Shown piece by piece: positions 53,646 to 62,117 of a stretch of 64,000 nt of DNA; position 1 is the first letter of the stretch, and every line of letters begins with the position of its first letter. The notes below the pieces were generated by a model. The model was not told the DNA's origin and made no database searches. It saw only the letters and a program-made list of their open reading frames with translations. Where the stretch lies: assembly GCF_027213965.1 (NCBI RefSeq), contig NZ_JAPWGX010000005.1, forward strand, positions 124,001 through 188,000. The letters run 5' to 3'. The DNA comes from Maritalea porphyrae (GTDB lineage: Bacteria; Pseudomonadota; Alphaproteobacteria; Rhizobiales; Devosiaceae). The translations under genes and the position numbers were made by a program.

Positions 53646-54605
53646 CTAGCTCTCCGAGTTGGGGACACGGCCCGTCTGGCGTTTGGGCTTATCGCCCCCA
53701 AATGCTTCACGCGCAATTTCAGCGATACCGCCAACGGCGCCAATCACATTTGCCGCCTCTATTGGCATCATTAGAACCTTCTGATTTGGAGATTTGGCGA
53801 TACTTTCAAGTGCCTTGATATAATTATTCGCAACAAAATAATTTACCGCCTGCACATCGCCCTGCGCGATCGCTTCAGAAACCATTTGGGTGGCCTTTGC
53901 TTCAGCTTCAGCTGCCCGTTCACGCGCTTCAGCATCACGAAAAGCTGCTTCTTTGCGTCCTTCAGCTTCCAACACTTGCGCTTGCTTTTCGCCCTCGGCT
54001 TCCAAAATCGCGCTTTGTCGCTTCCCTTCGCTTTCCAAGATCGTCGCGCGTTTTTCCCGCTCAGCTTTCATTTGGCGAGCCATAGACTCAACCAGATCTT
54101 TGGGCGGATCAATGTCTTTGATCTCGATCCTCGTGATTTTGACGCCCCATGGAGAAACGGCAGCGTCCACAACATGCAGCAAACGCTGATTAATCTCGTC
54201 ACGGTTCGACAGCAATTCATCCAAATCCATCGAGCCCATCACTGTACGGATGTTGGTCATCGTCAGATTCAAAATCGCATGTTCAAGGTTGTTGACTTCA
54301 TATGCAGCCGCCGCCGCATCCATCACTTGAAAAAATGTCACGCCGTTCGCGGTAACGGTCGCATTGTCGCGGGTGATCACCTCTTGGTGAGGCACATCCA
54401 ACACCTGCTCCATCATATTGATCTTGCGACCAACACCATCCACAAATGGAATAATCAGGCTCAAACCAGGTCGCAATGTGCGCGTGTAACGCCCAAAACG
54501 TTCAATGGTGTAATTATACCCTTGGGTGACCGTTTTGACACCGGCAACAAGCACCATCACAACCAATACCGCGCCAACAATTATCGCGATTGAAAACCCG
54601 TCCAT
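53646..54605 (-). CDS. SPFH/band 7 (stomatin-like, QmcA-type) membrane protein
   Basis: A 319-residue protein: N-terminal membrane anchor (IAIIVGAVLVVMVLVAG), SPFH domain with VTQGYNYTIERFGRYTRTLRPGL and QEVITRDNATVTANGVTFFQV, then a long charged coiled coil rich in Glu/Ala/Lys (RATILESEGKRQSAILEAEG) and a C-terminal region. It probably scaffolds membrane microdomains and protease complexes with the NfeD protein downstream. ATG 54605 is chosen for its six-base spacing from GGAG; ATG 54608 is the alternative. Confidence 0.93.
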   Translation of the reverse strand: MDGFSIAIIVGAVLVVMVLVAGVKTVTQGYNYTIERFGRYTRTLRPGLSLIIPFVDGVGRKINMMEQVLDVPHQEVITRDNATVTANGVTFFQVMDAAAAAYEVNNLEHAILNLTMTNIRTVMGSMDLDELLSNRDEINQRLLHVVDAAVSPWGVKITRIEIKDIDPPKDLVESMARQMKAEREKRATILESEGKRQSAILEAEGEKQAQVLEAEGRKEAAFRDAEARERAAEAEAKATQMVSEAIAQGDVQAVNYFVANNYIKALESIAKSPNQKVLMMPIEAANVIGAVGGIAEIAREAFGGDKPKRQTGRVPNSES

Positions 54606-54708
54606 CATATTCTCCAAACAATTCCGCTAACAATTATCTAGGGACAATGGTCCCAAATCTCAAGAAACTCAACGTTTTCCTTTGTGAACGATCACATTTT
54701 GATTGCAA

Positions 54709-54722
54709 TTGATCTAGGTCAT
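54709..54722 (+). promoter_or_regulatory. FnrL/FixK-type box
   Basis: TTGATCTAGGTCAT matches the alphaproteobacterial FNR-type consensus TTGATCTAGATCAA in 12 of 14 positions. TAAAAT at 54749-54754 is a fair -10 element that places the box near -45, suitable for activation under low oxygen. Confidence 0.5.
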
Positions 54723-54785
54723 TTTTATTATGACAATAACAATCAACTTAAAATTGCCAATCAATCGTCATCCAAAGGTGAACGC

Positions 54786-55226
54786 ATGCTCTATCCTATA
54801 GCCCTCATCACGCACTTGCTTTGCGCATGCGCCTTTATTGGTGTCGTTTTTTTTGAGGTGTTCATTCTTGAAGGCATGCGTCACCACATCTCGCATAGCA
54901 CCATGGTCGAAATTGAAACCGGATTGGTAGCGCGCGCCCGCCAAATTATGCCTTACATCGTTGGTACACTGTTCCTAAGCGGCGGTTATTTGGGATACAC
55001 ACAATTCCAGGGTATGGGCGTACTCTGGCAAGACAGCTTCTCGATTTTGCTTAGCATCAAAATTTTGCTTGCACTCAGTGTGCTGGGACATTTCGTCTGG
55101 GCACTGACCAACGCAAAAAACGGATGTATGAACTCTACCAAGTTTCAACTAACCCACATTAGCGTGTTTACCCACATGGTGCTGATCGTCATTTTAGCAA
55201 AGGGTATGTTTTACTTCAGTTGGTGA
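54786..55226 (+). CDS. Four-segment membrane protein, CopD/HemJ-like
   Basis: A 146-residue inner-membrane protein with four hydrophobic segments. His residues fall within or near the membrane (LITHLL in segment 1, LGHFVW in segment 3, HISVFTHMVL in segment 4), as in CopD-like and HemJ-like proteins. The exact family is uncertain. ATG 54786 is preferred (AAAGGTG upstream) because an earlier in-frame start would lie across the FnrL-like box. The stop is 5 bp from the convergent hemH stop; a haem- or copper-related function under low oxygen is an attractive but unproven idea. Confidence 0.65.
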   Translation: MLYPIALITHLLCACAFIGVVFFEVFILEGMRHHISHSTMVEIETGLVARARQIMPYIVGTLFLSGGYLGYTQFQGMGVLWQDSFSILLSIKILLALSVLGHFVWALTNAKNGCMNSTKFQLTHISVFTHMVLIVILAKGMFYFSW

Positions 55227-55231
55227 CCCGC

Positions 55232-56257
55232 CTAGAGCCAGCCCGAAAGCTCGCGTCGGACCACATCTTCGATCACCTGCATGCCCAACTCGCTATCGTT
55301 CAGACAAGGGATATAGGCAAAATGTTCACCGCCCGCGTCCATAAATTCTTCACGACCTTCCATGGCGATTTCTTCTAGTGTCTCAAGACAGTCAACAGAA
55401 AATCCAGGGGTTAAAATGGCGACCTTCTTGATCCCCTTTGCGGGCAACGCCTCAAGCGTTTTGTCCGTATAAGGCTGCAACCATTCTTCAGGCCCAAATC
55501 GGGACTGAAATGTCACCATCAATTTGTCTTCAGCCCAGCCAAGTTTTTCGCGCACCAGCCGCGTCGATTTATAGCATTGGCAATGATAGGGGTCGCCCTT
55601 CATCAAATAGCTTTTGGGCACCCCATGATAGGAAGTGATCACCAAGTCAGGCTCAAAATCAAGTTTGGCCAAACCATCTTCGATCGATTGTGCGATCGCA
55701 TCAATATAGGCATCTGTTTCAAAATATGCAGGTGCTGTGCGCACTGCGGGTTGCCAGCGCATTTTTTTCAGCGCGTCAAAAGCTTTGTCATTGGCTGTCG
55801 CCGTCGTTGCCGCTGAATATTGTGGGTAGAGTGGCACCAATAAAATCTTATCGCATCCTTGTGCCTGCAAAGCCTCAAGTTTGGACTGAGTGGATGGATT
55901 GCCATAGCGCATCGCATAATCGACAATCACATTTTCCTCGCCGGACATGGCAGCTTTTAGAGCTTGCACCTGACCTTCAGATATTACGCGCAGCGGACTG
56001 TCGTTTTTCTCTCGGTCCCAGATCTTGTCGTATGCAGCGCCAGATTTTTTTGGCCGCACCGTCAGAATGATACCGTTCAAAATCGGCCACCAAATCAGCT
56101 TCGGTATCTCAATTACCCGAGCGTCGGACAAGAACTCTTTGAGATAACGACGCATAGACCAATAGTCGGTTGCATCAGGCGTTCCTAAATTCAACAAGAG
56201 AACGCCAACTTTTTTTGGCGCAACAGCGGGATGGTCTTTTGGAAGATGCGACGTCAT
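55232..56257 (-). CDS. hemH: Ferrochelatase
   Basis: Inserts ferrous iron into protoporphyrin IX, the last step of protohaem synthesis. The protein has 341 residues. Catalytic His in ITSYHGVPKSY, conserved GDPYHCQCYKS, and the acidic Glu in LTPGFSVDCLETLEEI. N-terminal KVGVLLLNLGTPD is the family start. It is monocistronic by spacing. Confidence 0.96.
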   Translation of the reverse strand: MTSHLPKDHPAVAPKKVGVLLLNLGTPDATDYWSMRRYLKEFLSDARVIEIPKLIWWPILNGIILTVRPKKSGAAYDKIWDREKNDSPLRVISEGQVQALKAAMSGEENVIVDYAMRYGNPSTQSKLEALQAQGCDKILLVPLYPQYSAATTATANDKAFDALKKMRWQPAVRTAPAYFETDAYIDAIAQSIEDGLAKLDFEPDLVITSYHGVPKSYLMKGDPYHCQCYKSTRLVREKLGWAEDKLMVTFQSRFGPEEWLQPYTDKTLEALPAKGIKKVAILTPGFSVDCLETLEEIAMEGREEFMDAGGEHFAYIPCLNDSELGMQVIEDVVRRELSGWL

Positions 56258-56398
56258 TTTGCCTCGTTGCTTTTATGTGTTTGGCGTCTTGGAAGGTTTG
56301 AAGCAACATAAAGAGCGCGACCGCAAATTGCAGTGCACCAATTGTCGCATTATCCCCTTACCTTGGCGCCTAACATAGTGGGTGCATTCCTAAAAGCA

Positions 56399-56430
56399 AA
56401 TACGAAAAGGGCGACCCAATGGATCGCCCT
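56399..56430 (-). terminator. Intrinsic terminator after the 5'-nucleotidase
   Basis: Minus-strand stem AGGGCGA / TCGCCCT with inner CC/GG pairing and an ATT loop, followed by TTTTCGTATTT, 27 bp beyond the stop. Confidence 0.82.
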
Positions 56431-56456
56431 CATCAACAGTTTGTTAGCTAGAGTGC

Positions 56457-58046
56457 TTATTCGACGATGGTAATGCGGTCATCCACCATTGGCGTATATG
56501 CGCCACCTGCTGCAACATATGCCGCAACAACATCTTCTAGGTTTGGACCAAAGTCATAAGCTTTCATGCCATTTGTGGCGAACACTTTGTATCCGTCCCC
56601 ACCCGAACGCATGAAGTTGTTTGAAACAACGCCATATGTTGCGGCTGGATCAAGCGCGCCAAAAGTGCCCTCGTCGCCAAGCACTTCAACAGAAACGATC
56701 CGGCCACCCGCATCTTTGGTCGGGTCGTATGAGAATTTCAGACCAGCCACTTGTGGGAAACGACCGCCGCCAGATTCAACTTGGCTAACGCCATTTTCCA
56801 ACGCTGCAATAACGTCAGCACCAGTCAACTCAAATGTTGCCAATGTGTTTTGGAATGGCAATACCGTCAGCACTTCACCCATTGTGATTTCACCCGCATC
56901 AATTGATGCGCGCAAACCGCCACCGTTTTGGATCGCAATTGAAACGCCCTGGTTCTTAACGCGGTCCAACATAGCCTCAGCAACGAGAACGCCCATTTCG
57001 CAGGTCTGTGCCCGACAGAACGAACGATTGCCCTCAATCGGCGCTGTTGTTTCACCAACAACCTTGTTCATAAGTTCCTGAAGGGGACCAGCAGCCTTTT
57101 CAATATAGGCAAGCACTTCTTCGTCTTCCGGCACACGGGCATCAAGCGACCATGCCTGACCACCAGCATCCTTGACGTTTCCTTCGTCATCAAAAGTTAC
57201 GCTAAGCTCACCCACATATTTGGTGTAGGCATAGGCTTGCACAACTTGCACCTTATTGCCGTCAGGACCATCCACAACCGTTGGATAATCTTCCAACAAT
57301 GTGTTGGTGTGACCGCCAACAATCACATCGATCCCTGCAATTGAGGCTGCAAGTTCAAGATCGCGGTCATACCCAATATGGGTCAACAGAATGATTTTGT
57401 TGATGCCATCGCCCTTTAGTTTTTCGATAAGAGCAGGCAATACGCTTTCTTCTGTAAAGAATTTTACGGTGTCACCAGGGCTAGAGATTTCTGCTGTGTC
57501 CGGTGTGAGCAATCCGATGATGCCGAGTTTTTCGCCGCCAACTTCTAGAATGGTATAGGGCGGTATTTTGCCATCAAGCAATGGCTCACCACTCATATCC
57601 CCATTGGCAAACATAACCGGGAAATTTGCAAGATCCGCAAAATCGGACAATCCTGGAGGTCCATCATCAAATTCGTGGTTACCCACCGCCATCGCGTCTA
57701 CTTCCAACATATTTAGGAATTCGGCGTTCATTTTGCCTTTATATGTTGTGAAATAGAGAGACCCTTGAAACTGGTCCCCGCCAACGAGAGTAATCACATT
57801 GCCGCCTGCGCCTTCAACAGCGTCACGACGCGTGTCGATGAATGTCATCAAACGCGCGGCACCACCAAAACATTTGCCGGCGGCGTTGTCTCCTGCGCTA
57901 CAACCTGAATCATATTTGTTTACTGGTTCAAAGCGCGAATGCATGTCGTTAAAGTGCAAAATATTAAGCGTGTAGTCAGCAAATGCTGGCGCTGCAGCGC
58001 TGGCCATCATGGTACCAAGCGCAAGCGCGAGTGCTTTTTTCTTCAT
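56457..58046 (-). CDS. Periplasmic 5'-nucleotidase / UshA-like metallophosphoesterase
   Basis: A 529-residue exported enzyme releasing phosphate from extracellular nucleotides. Signal peptide ends about residue 24 (AAAPAFA). N-terminal metallophosphoesterase domain with metal motifs HFNDMHSR, GGDQFQGS, GNHEFDDG, THIGYDRD and GGHTN; C-terminal substrate domain with IQNGGGLRASI and SNNFMRSGGDGYKVF. ATG 58046 follows GGAGG. A PHO-box-like sequence lies about 125 bp upstream, consistent with phosphate-starvation control. Followed by a terminator. Confidence 0.93.
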   Translation of the reverse strand: MKKKALALALGTMMASAAAPAFADYTLNILHFNDMHSRFEPVNKYDSGCSAGDNAAGKCFGGAARLMTFIDTRRDAVEGAGGNVITLVGGDQFQGSLYFTTYKGKMNAEFLNMLEVDAMAVGNHEFDDGPPGLSDFADLANFPVMFANGDMSGEPLLDGKIPPYTILEVGGEKLGIIGLLTPDTAEISSPGDTVKFFTEESVLPALIEKLKGDGINKIILLTHIGYDRDLELAASIAGIDVIVGGHTNTLLEDYPTVVDGPDGNKVQVVQAYAYTKYVGELSVTFDDEGNVKDAGGQAWSLDARVPEDEEVLAYIEKAAGPLQELMNKVVGETTAPIEGNRSFCRAQTCEMGVLVAEAMLDRVKNQGVSIAIQNGGGLRASIDAGEITMGEVLTVLPFQNTLATFELTGADVIAALENGVSQVESGGGRFPQVAGLKFSYDPTKDAGGRIVSVEVLGDEGTFGALDPAATYGVVSNNFMRSGGDGYKVFATNGMKAYDFGPNLEDVVAAYVAAGGAYTPMVDDRITIVE

Positions 58047-58170
58047 TTTTATGAGCCTCCAAATAATTTCAAACCAGCCTCTTATAGGACGCGCTGCATG
58101 GCATATTTTTGACAATGTGCGATGTTTTTTTGGCGCGCCGTTCCTCCCACAGATACTGGCATGCGCGTAA

Positions 58171-58192
58171 CTTTATGACAGTTTTGTAACAC
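58171..58192 (-). promoter_or_regulatory. PHO box-like direct repeat upstream of the 5'-nucleotidase
   Basis: The minus strand reads GTGTTACAAAA then CTGTCATAAAG, two 11-bp units matching the PhoB half-site pattern (CTGTCATAAAT type); the second unit is nearly ideal. Its position upstream of a phosphate-scavenging enzyme makes the call plausible. Confidence 0.65.
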
Positions 58193-58234
58193 TGACCAGC
58201 ACAAATTGGACCGTTTGGACAAAATTGGTCCCGA

Positions 58235-59863
58235 CTAAAAAGACGCAATCAGCAAAATTGCACCAAATCCAAACACCAAGAAGGCACCGGCCAATTCTGC
58301 TGTGCCAACAATCTCACCCCAGAACCGACCGCCAGCTAACGCACGAGCCTTGGCAAGGCCTTTAAAATAGACCGCCAATGCCGCCAGCATAGAAACTGTG
58401 ATCGCTGTACCCAAGCCCATCAAAAATGTCGCGGCGATACCTGCTAACAGCAATTGTTGACTGAGAGCAAAAGCCAAAACCACCAGCGCACCAGAACAGG
58501 GCCGCAACCCCACAGAAACGATAAGCCCAACCTGCTCACGCAACGTACGACCACTGAATTGGCGTGGCTCAGGTGCATGCTGACAACCGCAGTCCGGTCC
58601 ATGCTCATGATCGTGATCGTGATTATGGTGGTGGTGAACAGCCTGCGCATGCCTGTTGAACAATTTTCGCCAAATCAACCAAGCGCCAAGCAACATCACC
58701 AGCCCATAAGAGCCCACGGCCATCCAGTGTGCGGCATCTGACATGGCAAAACTTGTGAGGCGCAACAAACTTGCAGCCACCAAAACAAAGACTACCGCCA
58801 CTATGGATTGCATAAATGCTGTTGCAAAACTAAGCACAACGCCGTGGCGCAACTCGCTTTCGTTGGCCACCATATAGGATGAAATAATGACTTTGCCGTG
58901 CCCTGGGCCCGCCGCATGAAAAATGCCATACAAAAAGCTCAATCCGCCCAAAACCCAAAATGCACTACCATCGCTGCGCATTCGTGCCATCGCGTCTGTT
59001 AGCGCGCGATAAAACCCCTTTTGCTGCACATTGATCCACCCAAGAAAACCTGATTGTTGACCGCCCAAATTCGGCTCTTGTGGCGGTGCAACAAAGGGCG
59101 ACCCCTTGGGCTTTGCAGGGGCCACGGGCACAACTGCACCAGAAGCGTATTCACCGCATCGCACAATAATGACATTCGACAGATCTTTTACAGCTTGCGC
59201 CAATTCCTCGGGAAGCTCCAAAACGTCGGTTCCAAGCGCAAATAGCTGCTCTTCAATATTGGGATCAATGGGGCGCGGTCCATTAACCTCAGCCGTGCAT
59301 TTGCCATCAGCATTATCAAAAAAGACGGCATCACCTTCCACAAACTGAAACGCAGAATAATACTCAGGATCCGCAACTTCAATTTCAATATCTCGCGATG
59401 GGAATACCGGCTCTTCAAAATCAAGGGCAAAAGCCAGCTGCAGATTTGTCCCATCATATTCCATCCGGGCATCGCGCCCTTTGGCGAACACCAAGTTTTG
59501 CGCGCCCGCAAAACCCGCAACCGTATAATAACCGAACTCTTCGAGCCCCATCATATTATCGTCGGCCAGTGGTTGAAGTTCTTCGCTTGAAACTTGGCCG
59601 TCGCCATCTTCGTCCAGCCCTTGCACGGCCCATGCTGAATAAAGCGGGTCGAACGACCATGCCTGCCGCAATCCAACCAATTCACCCTGGTCGTTGAATA
59701 CAACAACAACTCGCGCGTCGATAAAAATATGGGGATGGGCAAACACTGATGTGGCAAGGGCCAGCACCATGATGATTACCGCAAAAAACCGAGTTGAAAA
59801 ACTATTCACAATTCCCGCCCAACCGAAGTATTTTGAGCCAAATCTAGCCAGCAATTGCGGCAT
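58235..59863 (-). CDS. Fused DUF1007 / NicO-type nickel-cobalt transporter
   Basis: About 542 residues. The N-terminal half is exported DUF1007 (FAHPHIFIDARVVVVF; QAWSFDPLYSAW) with an EF-hand-like DEDGDGQVSSEEL loop. The C-terminal half is a six-segment NicO/RcnA-like transporter: FHAAGPGHGKVIISSY, a cytosolic metal-binding loop HHHHNHDHDHEHGPDCGC, and SVGLRPCSGALVVLAFAL. The two parts are usually separate genes. Efflux or uptake of Ni/Co/Zn cannot be told from sequence. Start uncertain: ATG 59863, 8 bp after the upstream stop, or GTG 59809 with GGGCGGG before it and the signal peptide directly after. Confidence 0.85.
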   Translation of the reverse strand: MPQLLARFGSKYFGWAGIVNSFSTRFFAVIIMVLALATSVFAHPHIFIDARVVVVFNDQGELVGLRQAWSFDPLYSAWAVQGLDEDGDGQVSSEELQPLADDNMMGLEEFGYYTVAGFAGAQNLVFAKGRDARMEYDGTNLQLAFALDFEEPVFPSRDIEIEVADPEYYSAFQFVEGDAVFFDNADGKCTAEVNGPRPIDPNIEEQLFALGTDVLELPEELAQAVKDLSNVIIVRCGEYASGAVVPVAPAKPKGSPFVAPPQEPNLGGQQSGFLGWINVQQKGFYRALTDAMARMRSDGSAFWVLGGLSFLYGIFHAAGPGHGKVIISSYMVANESELRHGVVLSFATAFMQSIVAVVFVLVAASLLRLTSFAMSDAAHWMAVGSYGLVMLLGAWLIWRKLFNRHAQAVHHHHNHDHDHEHGPDCGCQHAPEPRQFSGRTLREQVGLIVSVGLRPCSGALVVLAFALSQQLLLAGIAATFLMGLGTAITVSMLAALAVYFKGLAKARALAGGRFWGEIVGTAELAGAFLVFGFGAILLIASF

Positions 59864-59870
59864 CAAAGAG

Positions 59871-60665
59871 TCAATCTTCAAGATCAAAAAGCGACAAGTT
59901 GAATTGCGCCACATCATCAATAAGTTCACCAAATCCGCGCACCGCATGCGCTGCACTGGCCATACCCTTTGCAGCCGTTGCCACCGACGCATTCCCTACA
60001 ACACCTTGATCGTTCAAATCATGGCTCATCCAACCAAAATGATGCTTGCCATAGCCCGTTAAATGGTGAGCAGAGGCTTGAACTCCCTTTAAGGCGCTTT
60101 CAAAATGATCTGCGGCATCCATGTCAACTTTTTGCGGGGCATAATGCAACATCAGCGATGTTTCTATATCACCGCCATGAATGCCAAATTTTAGCTCTTC
60201 TTCATCAAACAGGCTCGCAGGTTGCCCAAAGCGCAGCCAAGCCGAAGACACAGCCAACATAGAAAAATCCCGTCGCAGCGCCAAAATCAATCGATCCACG
60301 ACACCGCTGTTGCCGCCGTGTGACGACATGATGATTAAACGACGCCCGCCCCACGCATGAAACCTTGCGCCAATTTCATACCAACTCTGAAACAAGTTTT
60401 CAGCATCAAAACTCAGCGTGCCGTCAAAGTGATCATGCTCATCGCTGGCTCCAATCTGCTGCAATGGGAACACCAACACGTTGGCTTCAATCGCTAACTC
60501 TTGCGCTGCATTCAAATGGCCCTGGGCAATATCGCAATCAGTTGAAAGCGGCAAATGGGGTCCGTGTGGTTCAATCGCCCCAACCGGCAACACGCCAACA
60601 GTTTGCGCATCAACCAGCTCCGCTAACTGGTCACGTTTCAAATCCATTAGGTTGAAAATTGGCAT
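59871..60665 (-). CDS. Creatininase family amidohydrolase
   Basis: A 264-residue cytoplasmic metal-dependent amidohydrolase. Metal and active-site motifs: VLPVGAIEPHGPHLPLSTD, SDEHDHFDGTLSF, IIMSSHGGNSGVVD and GIHGGDIETSLML. The family includes creatininase, MftE and FAPy deformylase; the true substrate is unknown. It ends 8 bp upstream of the metal transporter start, so the two may be one operon. Confidence 0.9.
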   Translation of the reverse strand: MPIFNLMDLKRDQLAELVDAQTVGVLPVGAIEPHGPHLPLSTDCDIAQGHLNAAQELAIEANVLVFPLQQIGASDEHDHFDGTLSFDAENLFQSWYEIGARFHAWGGRRLIIMSSHGGNSGVVDRLILALRRDFSMLAVSSAWLRFGQPASLFDEEELKFGIHGGDIETSLMLHYAPQKVDMDAADHFESALKGVQASAHHLTGYGKHHFGWMSHDLNDQGVVGNASVATAAKGMASAAHAVRGFGELIDDVAQFNLSLFDLED

Positions 60666-60808
60666 TTGAAGAGCTCTTTTGCTATTTGCGCTTTGTTGGT
60701 TTTGCCAGCTATTGCGCCATTTGCAAAGCGGGTCAGTTCAAATTAACCGATTAACGATAGTCTAAGCCAAGAATTTCATTTGCCTAAGCGCTTGGGCTAG
60801 AAAGAACT

Positions 60809-61228
60809 ATGGCCAAAAAAACCGAAAACACATTGCTATTTGCCCTCATTGAAGCTGGTGCCCTGAGCCGCCAAGCGGCCCTCGCCCCATTGCGAGAACT
60901 TGGTTTGCTGCCCGGCGACGATGCAATTTTGCTTTGGCTCAATGGCAATCCAGAAACCGAATTTTCAGAAATGATGTTCGAATTGGGACTAGAAAAGCAA
61001 ACCCTGCGCACCGTGTTGTTCCGATTTCAAAACACGGGCCTTGTGACTTGTGTGCCAACACAAAACACCAACGATCTTGAAGTGTCCCTCACCGAAGGTG
61101 GTCAACGGCTCATCGACGCGCTTGAACACCATTGGCGCACGCTAGACAAACAACTACGTGCCCAGCTGCAGCCCAAAAAGAGCAAAAAGCTAAAGAAAGC
61201 CCTGCACAAACTAGCGGACAGTTTTTGA
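60809..61228 (+). CDS. MarR-like winged-helix protein
   Basis: A 139-residue protein, helical, with a winged-helix pattern: PGDDAILLWLNGNPETEFSEMM (helix 2), LGLEKQTLRTVLFRFQNTGLV (recognition helix), a wing NDLEVSLTEGGQRLIDALE and a basic C-terminal tail (PKKSKKLKKALHKL). This is the MarR layout, although the N-terminal dimer helices are short. No ligand is evident. It converges with the membrane-protein cluster and overlaps its last gene by 18 bp, so a functional link is possible but unproven. Confidence 0.72.
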   Translation: MAKKTENTLLFALIEAGALSRQAALAPLRELGLLPGDDAILLWLNGNPETEFSEMMFELGLEKQTLRTVLFRFQNTGLVTCVPTQNTNDLEVSLTEGGQRLIDALEHHWRTLDKQLRAQLQPKKSKKLKKALHKLADSF

Positions 61229-61690
61229 GGAATGGTGCTCATGCCCCTTGAAGTGGGATTGTGGCCCAGGCCTGGATTGGTGTTTCACACGCCAATATCG
61301 CCAAAAAAAGTCGCCCAATACGAACAAAATCGCGAAGCTCACAAAATACAAGAACAAGTTGGATCTTAAGAACAGTCCGAGCGAAACCAAGAAAAACGTT
61401 AGCGGCACCAACTGCATCGACGAGTATTGCCACCAATTGGCCGTCCAATAAAACTCTTCAGCTCGGTCTTGTGCTCTGGGGGAAACATGTGCCAGCGCAA
61501 AAAGAGTGCTGTTGCTCACCAACAGCAGAACCAAATACAAAGGAACAACAAGGAACTGAAATCGCATATCTAGGATTGCGCCTGTTAGGTATGCAACCAA
61601 CCCCATTGTCAACAAAAGCACCACCCCGCTTGTCGTCCACCTGTTCTTTCTGTGCGTCAGGTGCGCCCAAAATAGTTGTCTAAATGTCAT
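61211..61690 (-). CDS. Tandem membrane paralog C
   Basis: A 159-residue protein of unknown family with four membrane segments. It begins MTFRQLFWAHLTHRKNRW, shares STLFALAHVSP after segment 2 with its neighbours, and ends in a basic His-rich cytosolic tail (FKGHEHHSSKTVR). ATG 61690 is supported by an 11-bp overlap with the previous gene (ATGACATTTAG) and GGAGAAATC upstream. It is last of four overlapping genes. I do not recognise the family and assign no function. Confidence 0.72.
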   Translation of the reverse strand: MTFRQLFWAHLTHRKNRWTTSGVVLLLTMGLVAYLTGAILDMRFQFLVVPLYLVLLLVSNSTLFALAHVSPRAQDRAEEFYWTANWWQYSSMQLVPLTFFLVSLGLFLRSNLFLYFVSFAILFVLGDFFWRYWRVKHQSRPGPQSHFKGHEHHSSKTVR

Positions 61691-62117
61691 TTGATTTCTC
61701 CGCGCGACGCATTTTTCTGCGCAAAACCGATGTCCAGACCACTCCAACAAACCCACCAAAAGCCACAAAATAGTACAGAAAGTATTCAGTTTCCATTGAG
61801 TAAACCCAAAAGAGACAAACAACGCTCGTAATGATCATTTGGATCGTCAACAGCTTCCAGCTAGCTTGAGCGGTAAACGCCAAATGGCGTTTGGCAAGCG
61901 TTGGGCTAATTTCCGCTAATGCGTAAAAAAGTGGTGGACTAGTCACCATCCATCCTAGGAACAAACCATAGCCGACAATCACAATCATCTGCCGCTCAGC
62001 GGGCCACAAAAACATGGTAGTCAACGCCACCACGCTAAATGTTGTCATCATCAAGGTATTTATCAAGCGCATTTCTTTGTGCGTCAGGTGCGCCCAAAAC
62101 AACTCTCTAAATGTCAT
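61680..62117 (-). CDS. Tandem membrane paralog B
   Basis: A 145-residue protein with four membrane segments: INTLMMTTFSVVALTTMFLW, MIVIVGYGLFLGWMVTSP, LLTIQMIITSVVCLFWVY and YFLYYFVAFGGFVGVVW. The N-terminus MTFRELFWAHLTHKEMR and the segment PLFYALAEISP are shared with paralogs A and C. The start overlaps the stop of gene A through ATGACATTTAG, the same junction as with gene C. ATG 62129 is an alternative start, four residues longer. Unknown function. Confidence 0.72.
   Translation of the reverse strand: MTFRELFWAHLTHKEMRLINTLMMTTFSVVALTTMFLWPAERQMIVIVGYGLFLGWMVTSPPLFYALAEISPTLAKRHLAFTAQASWKLLTIQMIITSVVCLFWVYSMETEYFLYYFVAFGGFVGVVWTSVLRRKMRRAEKSNDI

Noticed and set aside
54699-54713. Second FNR-like sequence TTGATTGCAATTGAT
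   Set aside because: Only the left half fits; the right half is not ATCAA, unlike the better box immediately downstream.
54684-54785. N-terminal extension of the CopD/HemJ-like protein
   Set aside because: The extension would encode a polar stretch across the FnrL-like box and -10 element; ATG 54786 has a proper ribosome site and opens directly into a membrane segment.
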